In this document: piece after piece, positions 54,719-62,627 of the stretch | Layout: every line of letters begins with the position of its first letter | Numbering within the stretch: the first letter of the stretch is position 1 | Source: an uncultured Clostridia bacterium | Lineage (GTDB): Bacteria; Bacillota; Clostridia; TANB77; CAG-508 | Assembly: GCA_948485625.1 (NCBI GenBank) | Contig: CAOMRW010000001.1 | Span: 1 to 64,000, forward strand | Length of the DNA stretch: 64,000 bases | Reading direction: 5' to 3' | Made by a program: the position numbers and the translations under genes | The notes under the pieces: generated by a model | Told to the model about the DNA's origin: nothing | The model's input: only the letters and a program-made list of their open reading frames with translations | The model's database searches: none

Positions 54719-55620
54719 TAAAATGCTGGTCCTTCCGTTGTTTTTTCTTCTTCAGATACTGTATCTATTTCTTCAGATGCAATCTCAGTATCTTCTACTA
54801 CTTCTTCATCTTCTATATCTATCATTTCTTTATTTGCATTTGATTCTATTTCGTATTCGACCTCTGCTTCTTTCATTTCTTCATCTGATGTCTCAAATGC
54901 TTGCCTTATAATATTTAAGTTACTATCATCTTTTGTGTTTATATAATATTTACAAATTTTATTTATTACTGTACGTTTGCACATATCTTCTGTAAATTGT
55001 GAATGCGTACTATCTTTACTATCTGGATTTAGTTTTGATTTTTTCCAAGATGTTCTAATTTGTTCCATTGTCATTACAATACTTTCTTCAGTATCATCTT
55101 TATATAGAATAGTCGCATATGCTCCTAGAATTTTTGCTTTATTTATATTTTCAAAACTTCTTTTATGTGAAACTACAAGAGTTTTTCCTCTTTTCATTTC
55201 TGTTTCAAAAATATCTCCTTCATAAATTACTTCAGCTGTTACATCTTCAATTTCTCCAAATTGCTTTGCGACTGCTATTGATCCAAAGTATGATCTCATC
55301 AATGTTAGTTGATTTCCAAAAGGTATAAAATAACATTGGTTTTTCATAGGGTTTAACCCCTGAATAATCATATTTAACAATGCATTTGCAATACTTGGCT
55401 TTGTGCATACATCTAATGCTAGTTTTCCGTTTTTGTCTTTTACTTCTTGTAATTTTAACCATGCACTTTTTAGTGCATTTTCTGGACTATAATTGTTTGG
55501 AAAATATATTTGTCCATCTTGTTGGAACTTTCTAACTTTGTTTAATACATTGTCAGTTATATTCCTCTCTTCTACATTTTTTATTTGTTTTTCTTCTTGT
55601 TTTACTAATTCATTACTCAT
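54718..55620 (-). CDS. recT: RecT single-strand annealing protein
   Basis: The 300-residue product has NALLNMIIQGLNPMKNQCYF IPFGNQLTLMRSYFGSIAVA, the RecT core, with an acidic tail (EEVVEDTEIASEEID). RecT anneals homologous single strands in recombination-dependent replication. The stop overlaps the start of the metallo-beta-lactamase-fold gene by one base. Confidence 0.93.
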   Translation of the reverse strand: MSNELVKQEEKQIKNVEERNITDNVLNKVRKFQQDGQIYFPNNYSPENALKSAWLKLQEVKDKNGKLALDVCTKPSIANALLNMIIQGLNPMKNQCYFIPFGNQLTLMRSYFGSIAVAKQFGEIEDVTAEVIYEGDIFETEMKRGKTLVVSHKRSFENINKAKILGAYATILYKDDTEESIVMTMEQIRTSWKKSKLNPDSKDSTHSQFTEDMCKRTVINKICKYYINTKDDSNLNIIRQAFETSDEEMKEAEVEYEIESNANKEMIDIEDEEVVEDTEIASEEIDTVSEEEKTTEGPAF

Positions 55621-55622
55621 AA

Positions 55623-55892
55623 TTATTTAGCCCCCTTTACTATAAATTTCATACCTGTTCTGTCTTGTTCCTCTACAACTACTGTTGCGAATGCTGGTAT
55701 TGTTATTAAGTCTATTCCTAATGGTGCTATATAACCTCTTGCTATTGCTATTGCTTTTACTACTTGGTTTATTGCTCCTGCTCCTATTGCTTGTAATTCT
55801 GCTTGTCCTTTCTCCGTTACAATTCCTGCTATTGCTCCTGCAACAGAATTTGGATTTGATTTACTTGATACTTTTAAAATTTCATTATTCAT
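55623..55892 (-). CDS. SpoVS-like protein
   Basis: The 89-residue product reads VSSKSNPNSVAGAIAGIVTE KGQAELQAIGAGAINQVVKA and ends GMKFIVKGAK, almost the entire SpoVS pattern. Host SpoVS influences sporulation and septation and binds nucleic acid (Alba-like fold). In a phage recombination operon it may serve as a DNA-binding architectural protein or interfere with sporulation. Confidence 0.9.
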   Translation of the reverse strand: MNNEILKVSSKSNPNSVAGAIAGIVTEKGQAELQAIGAGAINQVVKAIAIARGYIAPLGIDLITIPAFATVVVEEQDRTGMKFIVKGAK

Positions 55893-56096
55893 TTAATTTT
55901 CCTCCTCTTTTTCTAATATATCTAAAATTTTATTTATATCGGATATAATACTTTTCTTATCCTTTTTAGTTTCTTCTGATATAAGTTGTATAGTTTCTGC
56001 AATTCCTATCAATACATTTATTGTTTCTGTATTGTTGACTTTAACACTTACACCTTCTTCATTCTTTGTAAATTCTACAATCACTTGCTTATCCAT
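55893..56096 (-). CDS. Small early protein
   Basis: A 67-residue protein (MDKQVIVEFTKNEEGVSVKV NNTETINVLIGIAETIQLIS). One strand pair followed by two helices. It lies between the SbcC-like and SpoVS-like genes. Unknown. Confidence 0.6.
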   Translation of the reverse strand: MDKQVIVEFTKNEEGVSVKVNNTETINVLIGIAETIQLISEETKKDKKSIISDINKILDILEKEEEN

Positions 56097-56098
56097 TA

Positions 56099-58039
56099 CT
56101 ACATTGCCTCCATTCTTAATTTAGAGTCTGTAGTTACTATTAGACTAATAATTTGTGTATCCATATTGTAAATTTCATTTATTGATTCTCTGTTATCTAT
56201 AAATATTGGTGCTGAAGTGTTGTAAAACTTAATTAATGTGCTTATGATATCCAATCCAGCCAATATTTTATGTGCATTATTTACATCGGAATATGGAACT
56301 CCATTAACTAATGTATCGCAGCATTCTACAAGTCCACCATTTATTTGTACATCAAATAATCTGAATTTTACTATTTCAAATTTGCTATTTATAGCATTCT
56401 CTAATAATTCAACTTTGGTTTTGGTAAATTCCTCTAATGCAAATTGCTGACTTTCTAAATCTTGGATATTTTTTGAAATAGTTTCTTCTTTATCTTTTAG
56501 TTCTTCAATACGTTCTTTTGTTTTTTCTTGAGTTTCTTTTTCATTTAAAGTTTTATTTAATTTGTTTATTTCCTCGTTTATTTCTGCTTTCCTATTTTGT
56601 AGATTTGTTATATCTTCTCCAGATGCTATATTTTTTACTTTTTCTTCTAATATTTCAATTTCTTTTATTTTTTCGTTATATTCTGGAAGTGAAGTTATAT
56701 CAAAATCCACATTCTTTTCTTTTGCTTTTTCTAGTTCTTCAATTTTTATGTTTGTTTCCTTTAATTTACTATTTAATTCTTCAATTTCTTTTTGTAGTTG
56801 TTCTCTTGCTTTTGTGTTTTCATCTAGTCTTATATTAATTGTTTGTCCTTCTTTGTTTATTGCTTCTTGCTCACTTTTCTTATGCAAATTAAAGTTATCT
56901 TCAAATTGCTTTTTAATTTCTTCTTTCTTATCAGTATCATATTCTCTTTTACAAGTTGGACATACAAATGAATTAGGATCAAATTCTAATGTAAGTTTAC
57001 TAACTTCATCCCATTTTTTATATAATTCTGCTTTTTTCTCCTGGTCTTGTTCTATTTTTAACTTTCTCTCACTATCTTCTGTTTGTTTGTTTCTAATCTT
57101 GCTCTCTAGTAAATTCTTTTCATTTTCTAAATTAACTAACTCTAATGAATATTTTTGTGAATGTTCTGTTTGTTTTTTTAACTTAAAATCTTCTAATTCA
57201 TTTTTGGCCTTAGTTAATTCTCCTGCTATCTTCATATTCTCTGCCGCTTTAGTTTGTATATTTGTCATTGTTGCTTCAATTTGTTGCAATTGCTCATTGG
57301 CCTTTGCTTTATCTTTTTCAATCTTATCGTAGTCAATATCATGTTCTGTAATTAAAGTATTAGTAAGTTCATCTATTCTTACTGGGATTGTTTCTTTTTC
57401 TTGTTTCAAGTCCTTTATTTTTGCTTGAACTACTTTCTTATAATCTTCTATACTTCTGCCCTGCATATTATTTTTTAGTGTTTTAAATTCTTCTTTTGTA
57501 TCTAATATTTCATCATCTGAAATTGTTGTTCCAGAAATGTTGATTAATAGTTCTCTTCTTTCTGTCCACTTAAGTTGATTGTTAAAGTACGATGGGTCTG
57601 TAATTAATTTGAATAAACTTTCTGGTATTAAACTATTTATTTTTTCCTCGTAATCTTTTTTCTTGATAGGAACTTCATCTATCCAATAATTTGTTTCATG
57701 TCCAGAAAATTCCTGTTGCTCTTGACCTCTCTTTTTTACCCATTTTTCTTGTAACATTTTCTTAAATGTTATATCTTGTCCATCCACTATTAATGTTGCT
57801 TCAACTTCATGTTCTAGATAATGGATAGGATCATTGTTTTTATCTAAAGTTTTTATATTGAAATCTTTTCTATCATTGCTATCTTTATCAAAAAATAGCC
57901 ATTTAAATGCATCAAATATAGTTGTTTTTCCCGTTGCATTTGCTCCATATATATTTGTGTTCTTTCCTCCAAAATCAATGTTTAGTTCTTTTATTCCTTT
58001 AAAATTCTTTAATCTTAAATTAAATAATTTAATTTCCAT
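56099..58039 (-). CDS. SbcC/Rad50-like ATPase
   Basis: The 646-residue product has Walker A GANATGKTTIFDAF near residue 35, long coiled coils, a CPTCKREY zinc hook near residue 310 halfway along the coil, and a late APIFIDNRESINEIYN as likely Walker B. This is the SMC/Rad50 arrangement in short form. It works on DNA ends; the usual nuclease partner SbcD is not beside it, and the metallo-beta-lactamase-fold protein at 53975 may take that place (inference). Confidence 0.88.
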   Translation of the reverse strand: MEIKLFNLRLKNFKGIKELNIDFGGKNTNIYGANATGKTTIFDAFKWLFFDKDSNDRKDFNIKTLDKNNDPIHYLEHEVEATLIVDGQDITFKKMLQEKWVKKRGQEQQEFSGHETNYWIDEVPIKKKDYEEKINSLIPESLFKLITDPSYFNNQLKWTERRELLINISGTTISDDEILDTKEEFKTLKNNMQGRSIEDYKKVVQAKIKDLKQEKETIPVRIDELTNTLITEHDIDYDKIEKDKAKANEQLQQIEATMTNIQTKAAENMKIAGELTKAKNELEDFKLKKQTEHSQKYSLELVNLENEKNLLESKIRNKQTEDSERKLKIEQDQEKKAELYKKWDEVSKLTLEFDPNSFVCPTCKREYDTDKKEEIKKQFEDNFNLHKKSEQEAINKEGQTINIRLDENTKAREQLQKEIEELNSKLKETNIKIEELEKAKEKNVDFDITSLPEYNEKIKEIEILEEKVKNIASGEDITNLQNRKAEINEEINKLNKTLNEKETQEKTKERIEELKDKEETISKNIQDLESQQFALEEFTKTKVELLENAINSKFEIVKFRLFDVQINGGLVECCDTLVNGVPYSDVNNAHKILAGLDIISTLIKFYNTSAPIFIDNRESINEIYNMDTQIISLIVTTDSKLRMEAM

Positions 58040-58193
58040 GTTCTATTTCTTCCTTTCTATTTAGGTTATCTTGCATTCTTCTTGGTATTACAATCACTGC
58101 ATTACAATAATCGCAACATCTTCCATCATTTACTGGTTCTGCATTGTTGCCATATCCTTCATATTTTTTTCCACAAATACTACAATTTGCCAT
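58029..58193 (-). CDS. Small zinc-finger protein
   Basis: A 54-residue frame (MANCSICGKKYEGYGNNAEP VNDGRCCDYCN ...) with two CxxC pairs. Sequences of the pattern CxxCGxxYxGYGNNAxPVNDGRCC are frequent in phages and plasmids. Its end overlaps the SbcC-like start by 11 bases. Confidence 0.75.
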   Translation of the reverse strand: MANCSICGKKYEGYGNNAEPVNDGRCCDYCNAVIVIPRRMQDNLNRKEEIEHGN

Positions 58194-58276
58194 ATTTTCT
58201 CCTTCCTGCTATCTTGATTTTCTAATTTTGATATGTTAGAATACCAATAAAGCATTTATCTAAGTGTTTTATAGAA

Positions 58277-58606
58277 CTATTTATTACTTTCGTCGGTAGT
58301 TGGTAGTTCTATTTTTTTGTTTACATTTGATAAGTCTAAATCATATAAGTTTACTGCTATTCTTTTGTAATTTTCTTCTGCAATTTCTTTCATTTTTCTT
58401 ACTGCATTTTGTGAATTATTATAATGATTTGCTTCTCCTATATGGATAATTCTTTTAAGGATATCAAGCATATCTTGTTTTAGATCTTTTATTTCGTTAT
58501 TCTTATGTTGTAGTTGTGATTCTAAAAGGTCTATTTTAAAATCTTTATCCTGCAGCAATTTTTCTGACATATCACTATCAGATGTTTTCATATGTTTTTG
58601 TGGCAT
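58277..58606 (-). CDS. Coiled early protein
   Basis: A 109-residue protein with a coil (LLQDKDFKIDLLESQLQHKN NEIKDLKQDMLDIL) and a C-terminal LYDLDLSNVNKKIEL. Unknown. Confidence 0.55.
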   Translation of the reverse strand: MPQKHMKTSDSDMSEKLLQDKDFKIDLLESQLQHKNNEIKDLKQDMLDILKRIIHIGEANHYNNSQNAVRKMKEIAEENYKRIAVNLYDLDLSNVNKKIELPTTDESNK

Positions 58607-58720
58607 TTATTTCACCCCTTTCAAAAGTTTTAAATTATTTTTCATAATTCTTAATGTGGTTCTCATTTTGTTGTATTTATATATGATAAATAAACTTTTT
58701 ACATAAACTTTAATGTTCAT
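58607..58720 (-). CDS. Very small basic protein
   Basis: A 37-residue frame (MNIKVYVKSLFIIYKYNKMR ...) that starts two bases from the neighbouring stop and ends directly against the next start. The tight junctions support it; no family. Confidence 0.4.
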   Translation of the reverse strand: MNIKVYVKSLFIIYKYNKMRTTLRIMKNNLKLLKGVK

Positions 58721-58722
58721 TT

Positions 58723-58995
58723 CTAGCCTCCTAAACCTTTAATGAAATTTACTATTCCACGTTTCAATTTTTGATTTTCTAGTTTGTAGTTTTCTATTTC
58801 TGTAAGAATTTGTTGGTTTTCATCAAGAAGTTCTTTTTCTTTTCTTTCAAAAGTATGAACATAGTTTTGCATTGCTTTTTTGTTACTTTCTAAACATTCA
58901 ATGTGTTTTTTCATATCTGTATATTCTTCAATTGTAATTATCATTTCATTTTCTTTGACCATTGCATTGAATACAACTTGTTCTTCATCTTCCAT
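58723..58995 (-). CDS. Coiled early protein
   Basis: A 90-residue protein (ENEMIITIEEYTDMKKHIEC ... QKLKRGIVNFIKGLGG), mostly coiled coil. AGGAGG precedes the start. Unknown. Confidence 0.55.
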   Translation of the reverse strand: MEDEEQVVFNAMVKENEMIITIEEYTDMKKHIECLESNKKAMQNYVHTFERKEKELLDENQQILTEIENYKLENQKLKRGIVNFIKGLGG

Positions 58996-58997
58996 TT

Positions 58998-59168
58998 TTA
59001 TTTCCTCCTATTATTTTTTTTATTTTCTGTCCAATATGGCTTACTTGTATGATAAAACATCAACAATCCATATGCGCCATAAAATATTGCTTGACCCATT
59101 GTTATACTGTCACTTTCTAATTGTGCTACTACTACAAATATAAATATAAAACTAATTAGTGCTAACAT
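58998..59168 (-). CDS. Small membrane protein
   Basis: A 56-residue frame (MLALISFIFIFVVVAQLESD SITMGQAIFYGAYGLL) with two membrane segments and a basic tail. It overlaps the end of the Xis-like gene by 17 bases. Confidence 0.55.
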   Translation of the reverse strand: MLALISFIFIFVVVAQLESDSITMGQAIFYGAYGLLMFYHTSKPYWTENKKNNRRK

Positions 59169-59394
59169 TTTCTTTTCCTCCTTTCAAATTTACATGTTCC
59201 AAAAATTTACTTTTTATAATTTTATAAGCCCATCTTCCACCTGGTTTTTTAGGTGGTACTGCACTTCCAAACTCTAAGAACTCTGTTCTTCCTGCTCTTA
59301 ATCCTGCCCTTATATACTCTGCATTTGCATGGATCATTTTTGCTGCTTCATAAGGCGTTATAGTATCAACTTGTTTTATTTCTTCCTGGTCCAT
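59152..59394 (-). CDS. Excisionase-like DNA-binding protein
   Basis: The 80-residue product has the winged-helix excisionase pattern: ITPYEAAKMIHANAEYIRAG LRAGRT (HTH), then FGSAVPPKKPGGRWAYKIIK SKF (wing). Strong GGAGG before the start. Phage excisionases bind the attachment arm sites and push the integrase towards excision. The 18-base element at 59410-59427 is in its leader. Confidence 0.78.
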   Translation of the reverse strand: MDQEEIKQVDTITPYEAAKMIHANAEYIRAGLRAGRTEFLEFGSAVPPKKPGGRWAYKIIKSKFLEHVNLKGGKENVSTN

Positions 59395-59409
59395 GTTTAC
59401 CTCCTTCGT

Positions 59410-59427
59410 TAATGTGTTGTGCTGCGA
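59410..59427 (-). promoter_or_regulatory. 18-base leader element, copy upstream of the Xis-like gene
   Basis: TCGCAGCACAACACATTA on the minus strand, 16 bases upstream of the Xis-like start. The same 18 bases lie upstream of the integrase on the plus strand at 61132-61149, so both genes have it in the sense direction in their leaders. Confidence 0.5.
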
Positions 59428-59462
59428 TTTTATTTTTTTTCATTTCTCTTTCCTTTCTGTGC

Positions 59463-59473
59463 TTTTTTTTCAC
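59463..59473. promoter_or_regulatory. Operator-like TTTTTTTTCAC, copy 1
   Basis: First of four copies; continues as ACTTG as in copy 2. It lies between the Cro-like and Xis-like genes. Confidence 0.45.
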
Positions 59474-59489
59474 ACTTGTATTAAAAAAA

Positions 59490-59705
59490 TTAAGTGATTT
59501 TAATGTAGTCTTTATAGTTGAGGTTGTTCTTTTCACAATAACTTATTATTGCATTACAAAATTTAGGAGCATCTGGAGATATTCTTCCATTTAAAATTGC
59601 ACTTACATATTCTCTCCCCAGTCCTATATCTTTTGCAAAATATGAGATATTATCGTGAAATTTATCTCGTACTAGATCCCTCACTTTTTCTATAATTGCC
59701 TCCAT
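59490..59705 (-). CDS. Cro-like repressor
   Basis: About 71 residues from ATG at 59705 (MEAIIEKVRDLVRDKFHDNI SYFAKDIGLGREYVSAILNG). The HTH core SYFAKDIGLGREYVSAILNGR is clear. It is the first gene of the leftward early operon, under a consensus promoter and divergent from the S24-like repressor, which is the cI/cro layout. An in-frame upstream ATG (59741) lies at the transcription start and is unlikely. Confidence 0.85.
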   Translation of the reverse strand: MEAIIEKVRDLVRDKFHDNISYFAKDIGLGREYVSAILNGRISPDAPKFCNAIISYCEKNNLNYKDYIKIT

Positions 59706-59730
59706 GTTATCTCTCCTTTCTCTTGTGTGT

Positions 59731-59741
59731 TTTTTTTTCAC
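59731..59741. promoter_or_regulatory. Operator-like TTTTTTTTCAC, copy 2
   Basis: Overlaps the expected transcription start of the leftward promoter, so binding would block it. Confidence 0.5.
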
Positions 59742-59747
59742 ACTTGC

Positions 59748-59776
59748 ATTATATAATTTAGAATTTATATTGTCAA
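59748..59776 (-). promoter_or_regulatory. Leftward early (lytic) promoter
   Basis: Perfect TTGACA (59771-59776), 17-base spacer and perfect TATAAT (59748-59753) on the minus strand, driving the Cro-like gene and the whole early operon. Confidence 0.85.
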
Positions 59777-59789
59777 TACTTTTTTGTAT

Positions 59790-59824
59790 TTTTTTTTCAC
59801 ATTTTTTGTTGATTTTTTTTTCAC
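59790..59824. promoter_or_regulatory. Operator-like TTTTTTTTCAC, copies 3 and 4
   Basis: Copies at 59790-59800 and 59814-59824. Copy 4 lies between the -35 and -10 boxes of the repressor promoter, as expected for autorepression. Confidence 0.5.
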
Positions 59825-59837
59825 GCGGGTATATAAT
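59809..59837 (+). promoter_or_regulatory. Repressor (lysogeny) promoter
   Basis: TTGATT (59809-59814), 17 bases, TATAAT (59832-59837); AAGGAG follows at 59846-59851 and the repressor starts at 59861. Confidence 0.7.
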
Positions 59838-59860
59838 AGTTTTTGAAGGAGTTTCCGATT

Positions 59861-60727
59861 ATGTTTGATAAAGAAAAATTTAGTAAAATTTTAATTGAAA
59901 TAAAAAAACAATATAGTGATAATACAACATATTTAGCAAATGCAGTTGACATGGGCAGAAGTTATTTATCTAAATATATAAATAAAAGAATGCCTGCTCC
60001 CCCTACTCCTAAAATTTTAGAAAAGATCGCAGGGGCATCAAATGGAGTTACTACTTATGATGAATTAATGCAAGTTTGTGATTATCTTGATTCAAATGTT
60101 TCTTCTAAAGAAATATTGGCTCGAAATATTTGTAGAAATTATGAAAATGAAATTGATAAACTTCATATTAATAATTTAGATAAAAATTATATTTTTGACA
60201 TACTAATTAATCAAAATGAAACAGATGCATCTATATCAAATCAATTAAGTAATTTTATACAATACAATTATGGAACAAATGAAAATACTAAAATATTATT
60301 TGATATTTTAACAAATATAGATCAGCAAATTAAAAATATTATTACTCCTTCTAATATGGGAATTCCTCTATATTCAATTAGTAAGTACCCTATGTGTAAA
60401 ATTTCTTATTTTCCACTATTTGAATATAGTAATAACGGAAATTACATAGCTGTAAAAGCAATCAGTGATAAAATGTTACCTTTGCTGGGTCTAAATGATA
60501 TCGCAGTCATACACACCCATGAAAGTTTAATTGATGGCCAAACTGTTCTTATTTTAATTGACAATTCTTTTTATGATATAGCAAAGATTGTATCCGATGG
60601 TGATGTTTGCAAGTTATATTATTCTAATTCAAAATATGAAGAATTTGAACTAAAGAGAATAAAAGTAATTGGAGAAGTAGTTTTATGTCAAAATACAAGT
60701 GCTTTTAAGAAAAAGGGAGGTGATTGA
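59861..60727 (+). CDS. Prophage repressor: N-terminal HTH and S24-like C-terminal domain
   Basis: About 288 residues. N-terminal HTH of XRE type (NTTYLANAVDMGRSYLSKYI NKR) is followed by a helical linker and an S24/LexA-like beta domain (NYIAVKAISDKMLPLLGLND IAVIHTH ... GQTVLILIDNSFYDIAKIVS). Where autocleaving repressors have Ser before Met (GDSM), this one has Lys (SDKM), while the Lys region (YDIAKIV) is kept; the catalytic Ser therefore seems absent and RecA-induced self-cleavage is doubtful. It is probably the repressor acting on the T8-CAC operators. Confidence 0.82.
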   Translation: MFDKEKFSKILIEIKKQYSDNTTYLANAVDMGRSYLSKYINKRMPAPPTPKILEKIAGASNGVTTYDELMQVCDYLDSNVSSKEILARNICRNYENEIDKLHINNLDKNYIFDILINQNETDASISNQLSNFIQYNYGTNENTKILFDILTNIDQQIKNIITPSNMGIPLYSISKYPMCKISYFPLFEYSNNGNYIAVKAISDKMLPLLGLNDIAVIHTHESLIDGQTVLILIDNSFYDIAKIVSDGDVCKLYYSNSKYEEFELKRIKVIGEVVLCQNTSAFKKKGGD

Positions 60728-60729
60728 TA

Positions 60730-61104
60730 ATGAATAAATCAATTACAGGAATTATACCAGGAATAATATTAATAATATTTCTAGTTATTATTATTGGCAT
60801 TGTTTCTTCTAATACCAATAAATCTAGTTCCAACTATTCTGTATTAAAAGATTATATGTCAGCTGATAATATAAAAAATACATTATCTATAATAACTGAA
60901 TGTGAAATTAAAAATTATAATATTGAAAGAGATGAATCATTGGATACTTTAGATGGAGAAAATACTATTGGTTTTAGATTAAAATCTGATAATTATAATG
61001 TAGTAATGTACGTAAAGAATGGAATAGTAAATTCTATTAGATATGCTGATAATGATTTATATAGAAATAATACTGTACTAAAGAAAATTACTGAAGTAAA
61101 ATAA
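60730..61104 (+). CDS. Small membrane-anchored protein
   Basis: About 124 residues with one N-terminal membrane helix (IIPGIILIIFLVIIIGIVSS) and an outer domain (YNVVMYVKNGIVNSIRYADN). GGGAGGTGAT, at the very end of the repressor gene, is its ribosome binding site, so it is a lysogenic gene expressed with the repressor. A surface or immunity role (superinfection exclusion) is possible but unsupported. Confidence 0.65.
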   Translation: MNKSITGIIPGIILIIFLVIIIGIVSSNTNKSSSNYSVLKDYMSADNIKNTLSIITECEIKNYNIERDESLDTLDGENTIGFRLKSDNYNVVMYVKNGIVNSIRYADNDLYRNNTVLKKITEVK

Positions 61105-61111
61105 AAAAAGC

Positions 61112-61154
61112 GGAAATAATGTTATTGAGTTTCGCAGCACAACACATTATTTCC
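61112..61154 (+). promoter_or_regulatory. Stem-loop carrying the 18-base leader element, upstream of integrase
   Basis: GGAAATAATG (61112-61121) pairs with CATTATTTCC (61145-61154). The unpaired region holds the element TCGCAGCACAACACATTA (61132-61149, partly in the stem). There is no U-run, so this looks more like a regulatory leader than a terminator. Confidence 0.5.
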
Positions 61155-61245
61155 AGAGTAAACACTTCGAAAAGTGAATACTTTTATATTATATATAAAA
61201 GTCCTTCATTTTTCAAGTGTAAATTTGAAATTCGGAGGATTTTTA

Positions 61246-62517
61246 ATGGATAAATTTAGTAGAAGAAGAAATGGCACTGGTACAGTTGTTTTTCTAGGAA
61301 AAGGAAGATATAAACCTTATGCTGCTCGATTATTAGTTGGAAAAGATACTAATGGAAAACCTATATATCATGATATAGATACTTTTGAAACGGATTTAGA
61401 TGCTCTTGTTTGTTTGGAAAATTGGAATAAGAATCCACTTCCTTTAAAAATAAATCAAGAAAAGTATGATAGAATAATAATCTTTACATGTTTTCCTAGA
61501 ACAGACACCCCTTACCCTTTAGTTCCAGTCGAAAGTAAGAAATCAACTATACATAGAAAAGATAAAACACATTATACATTTAAGCAAGTATTTGAAGAAA
61601 TGGAAAAAGTCAAATTTCCTAATAAAGAAGAAATTAAAAAAGAATTAGAAGAACATATAAAACCTGGAGATGGAAAGTATGCGTATCATAACTCACGAAA
61701 TATGCTTACTGCATATCATAATTCAAAAGGATTATATGACAGAATATATAGAGAATTACGAACATCAGACTTTCAGGATTATATTAAAGAATCTAAAAAA
61801 ACACCTAGTGCAGTAAAACAAATGGTGCAACTATATAAAAACATGGATCAATATGCATTTCAAGAAGATATTATTGACAAAAACTATGCACAATATATAT
61901 CACGAACTAGAATGAGTAGTAAATCAAATAGATCTCCATTTACTTATGAGCAAATTCAATATTTATGGAATATTGAAGCGGAAGATAAAAAAGAAGAAAT
62001 TGTTAAAGATATTTTATTATTAGCAAATTATGAAGGATGTCGTGCTGAAGAACTATGTTTTATATATACGAAGAAAGTTCATTTAAAAGATAATTATTTT
62101 GTTGCTGGATTAAAAACAGATAATGGAATCGATAGAGAAATACCTATACATCCTCTTATGAAACCTATTTTTGAAAAATATTACAATCCAAATAATGAAT
62201 TTTTATTTATGAAAGAAAATGGCAAAAGATTATTCTATGCAGATTATAATAATTATTATAACCATAAATTTATAGATAAGCACGAATTTGTAAAAGGAAA
62301 AACTGCACATTGTGGAAGGCATGGATTAGAAACAGAATTGAAACGATTAAATATAAGGCCACAAATAATAAATTCTATAATTGGTCATAAGAATGGAAAT
62401 ACTGGAGATGATATTTATAACCATGTTTCAATTGAAGAAAAATTAGAAGCAATAAAATTAGTAACATTTAAACCAGGAAAAATATATGTGTTAAACTCTG
62501 AAAGAAAAACCTCGTAA
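61246..62517 (+). CDS. int: Tyrosine integrase
   Basis: A 423-residue site-specific recombinase. The catalytic set is visible: Arg in YEGCRAEELCF, HCGRHG (His-x-x-Arg), IIGHKNG (His) and the nucleophile Tyr in DDIYNHVS. The N-terminal 60 residues are an AP2-like arm-binding domain (RRNGTGTVVFLGKGRYKPYA). The start at 61246 follows GGAGGA. The gene ends 20 bases before the repeat at 62538 and 100 bases before attR, the usual place. Confidence 0.95.
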   Translation: MDKFSRRRNGTGTVVFLGKGRYKPYAARLLVGKDTNGKPIYHDIDTFETDLDALVCLENWNKNPLPLKINQEKYDRIIIFTCFPRTDTPYPLVPVESKKSTIHRKDKTHYTFKQVFEEMEKVKFPNKEEIKKELEEHIKPGDGKYAYHNSRNMLTAYHNSKGLYDRIYRELRTSDFQDYIKESKKTPSAVKQMVQLYKNMDQYAFQEDIIDKNYAQYISRTRMSSKSNRSPFTYEQIQYLWNIEAEDKKEEIVKDILLLANYEGCRAEELCFIYTKKVHLKDNYFVAGLKTDNGIDREIPIHPLMKPIFEKYYNPNNEFLFMKENGKRLFYADYNNYYNHKFIDKHEFVKGKTAHCGRHGLETELKRLNIRPQIINSIIGHKNGNTGDDIYNHVSIEEKLEAIKLVTFKPGKIYVLNSERKTS

Positions 62518-62537
62518 GACTTAATAAAACCTACTTA

Positions 62538-62559
62538 GTTAATAACAAACTAATAACAA
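62538..62559. repeat. Terminal direct repeat near attR (probable integrase arm site)
   Basis: Exact copy of 14487-14508 in the same direction: two TAATAACAA units. Confidence 0.6.
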
Positions 62560-62617
62560 ATGAAATGCAGCAAATCGGCAATATACTGATTTTACTGCAT
62601 TTTTTTATATATTTGTA

Positions 62618-62627
62618 ATTCCTGCTA
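62618..62627. other. attR core of the prophage
   Basis: ATTCCTGCTA, shared with 14358-14367, located within the LAGI codons of the interrupted pilin gene. Confidence 0.8.

Noticed and set aside
61119..61251. Short upstream frame in the integrase leader with CGGA that would shift into the integrase frame
   Set aside because: The CGGA is part of the GGAGG ribosome binding site of the integrase itself, and the upstream peptide has no protein-like pattern. Coincidence is the simpler view.
14358..62627. Integration into a tRNA gene
   Set aside because: No tRNA-like cloverleaf is seen at either end; the junctions fall in a pilin-like protein gene.
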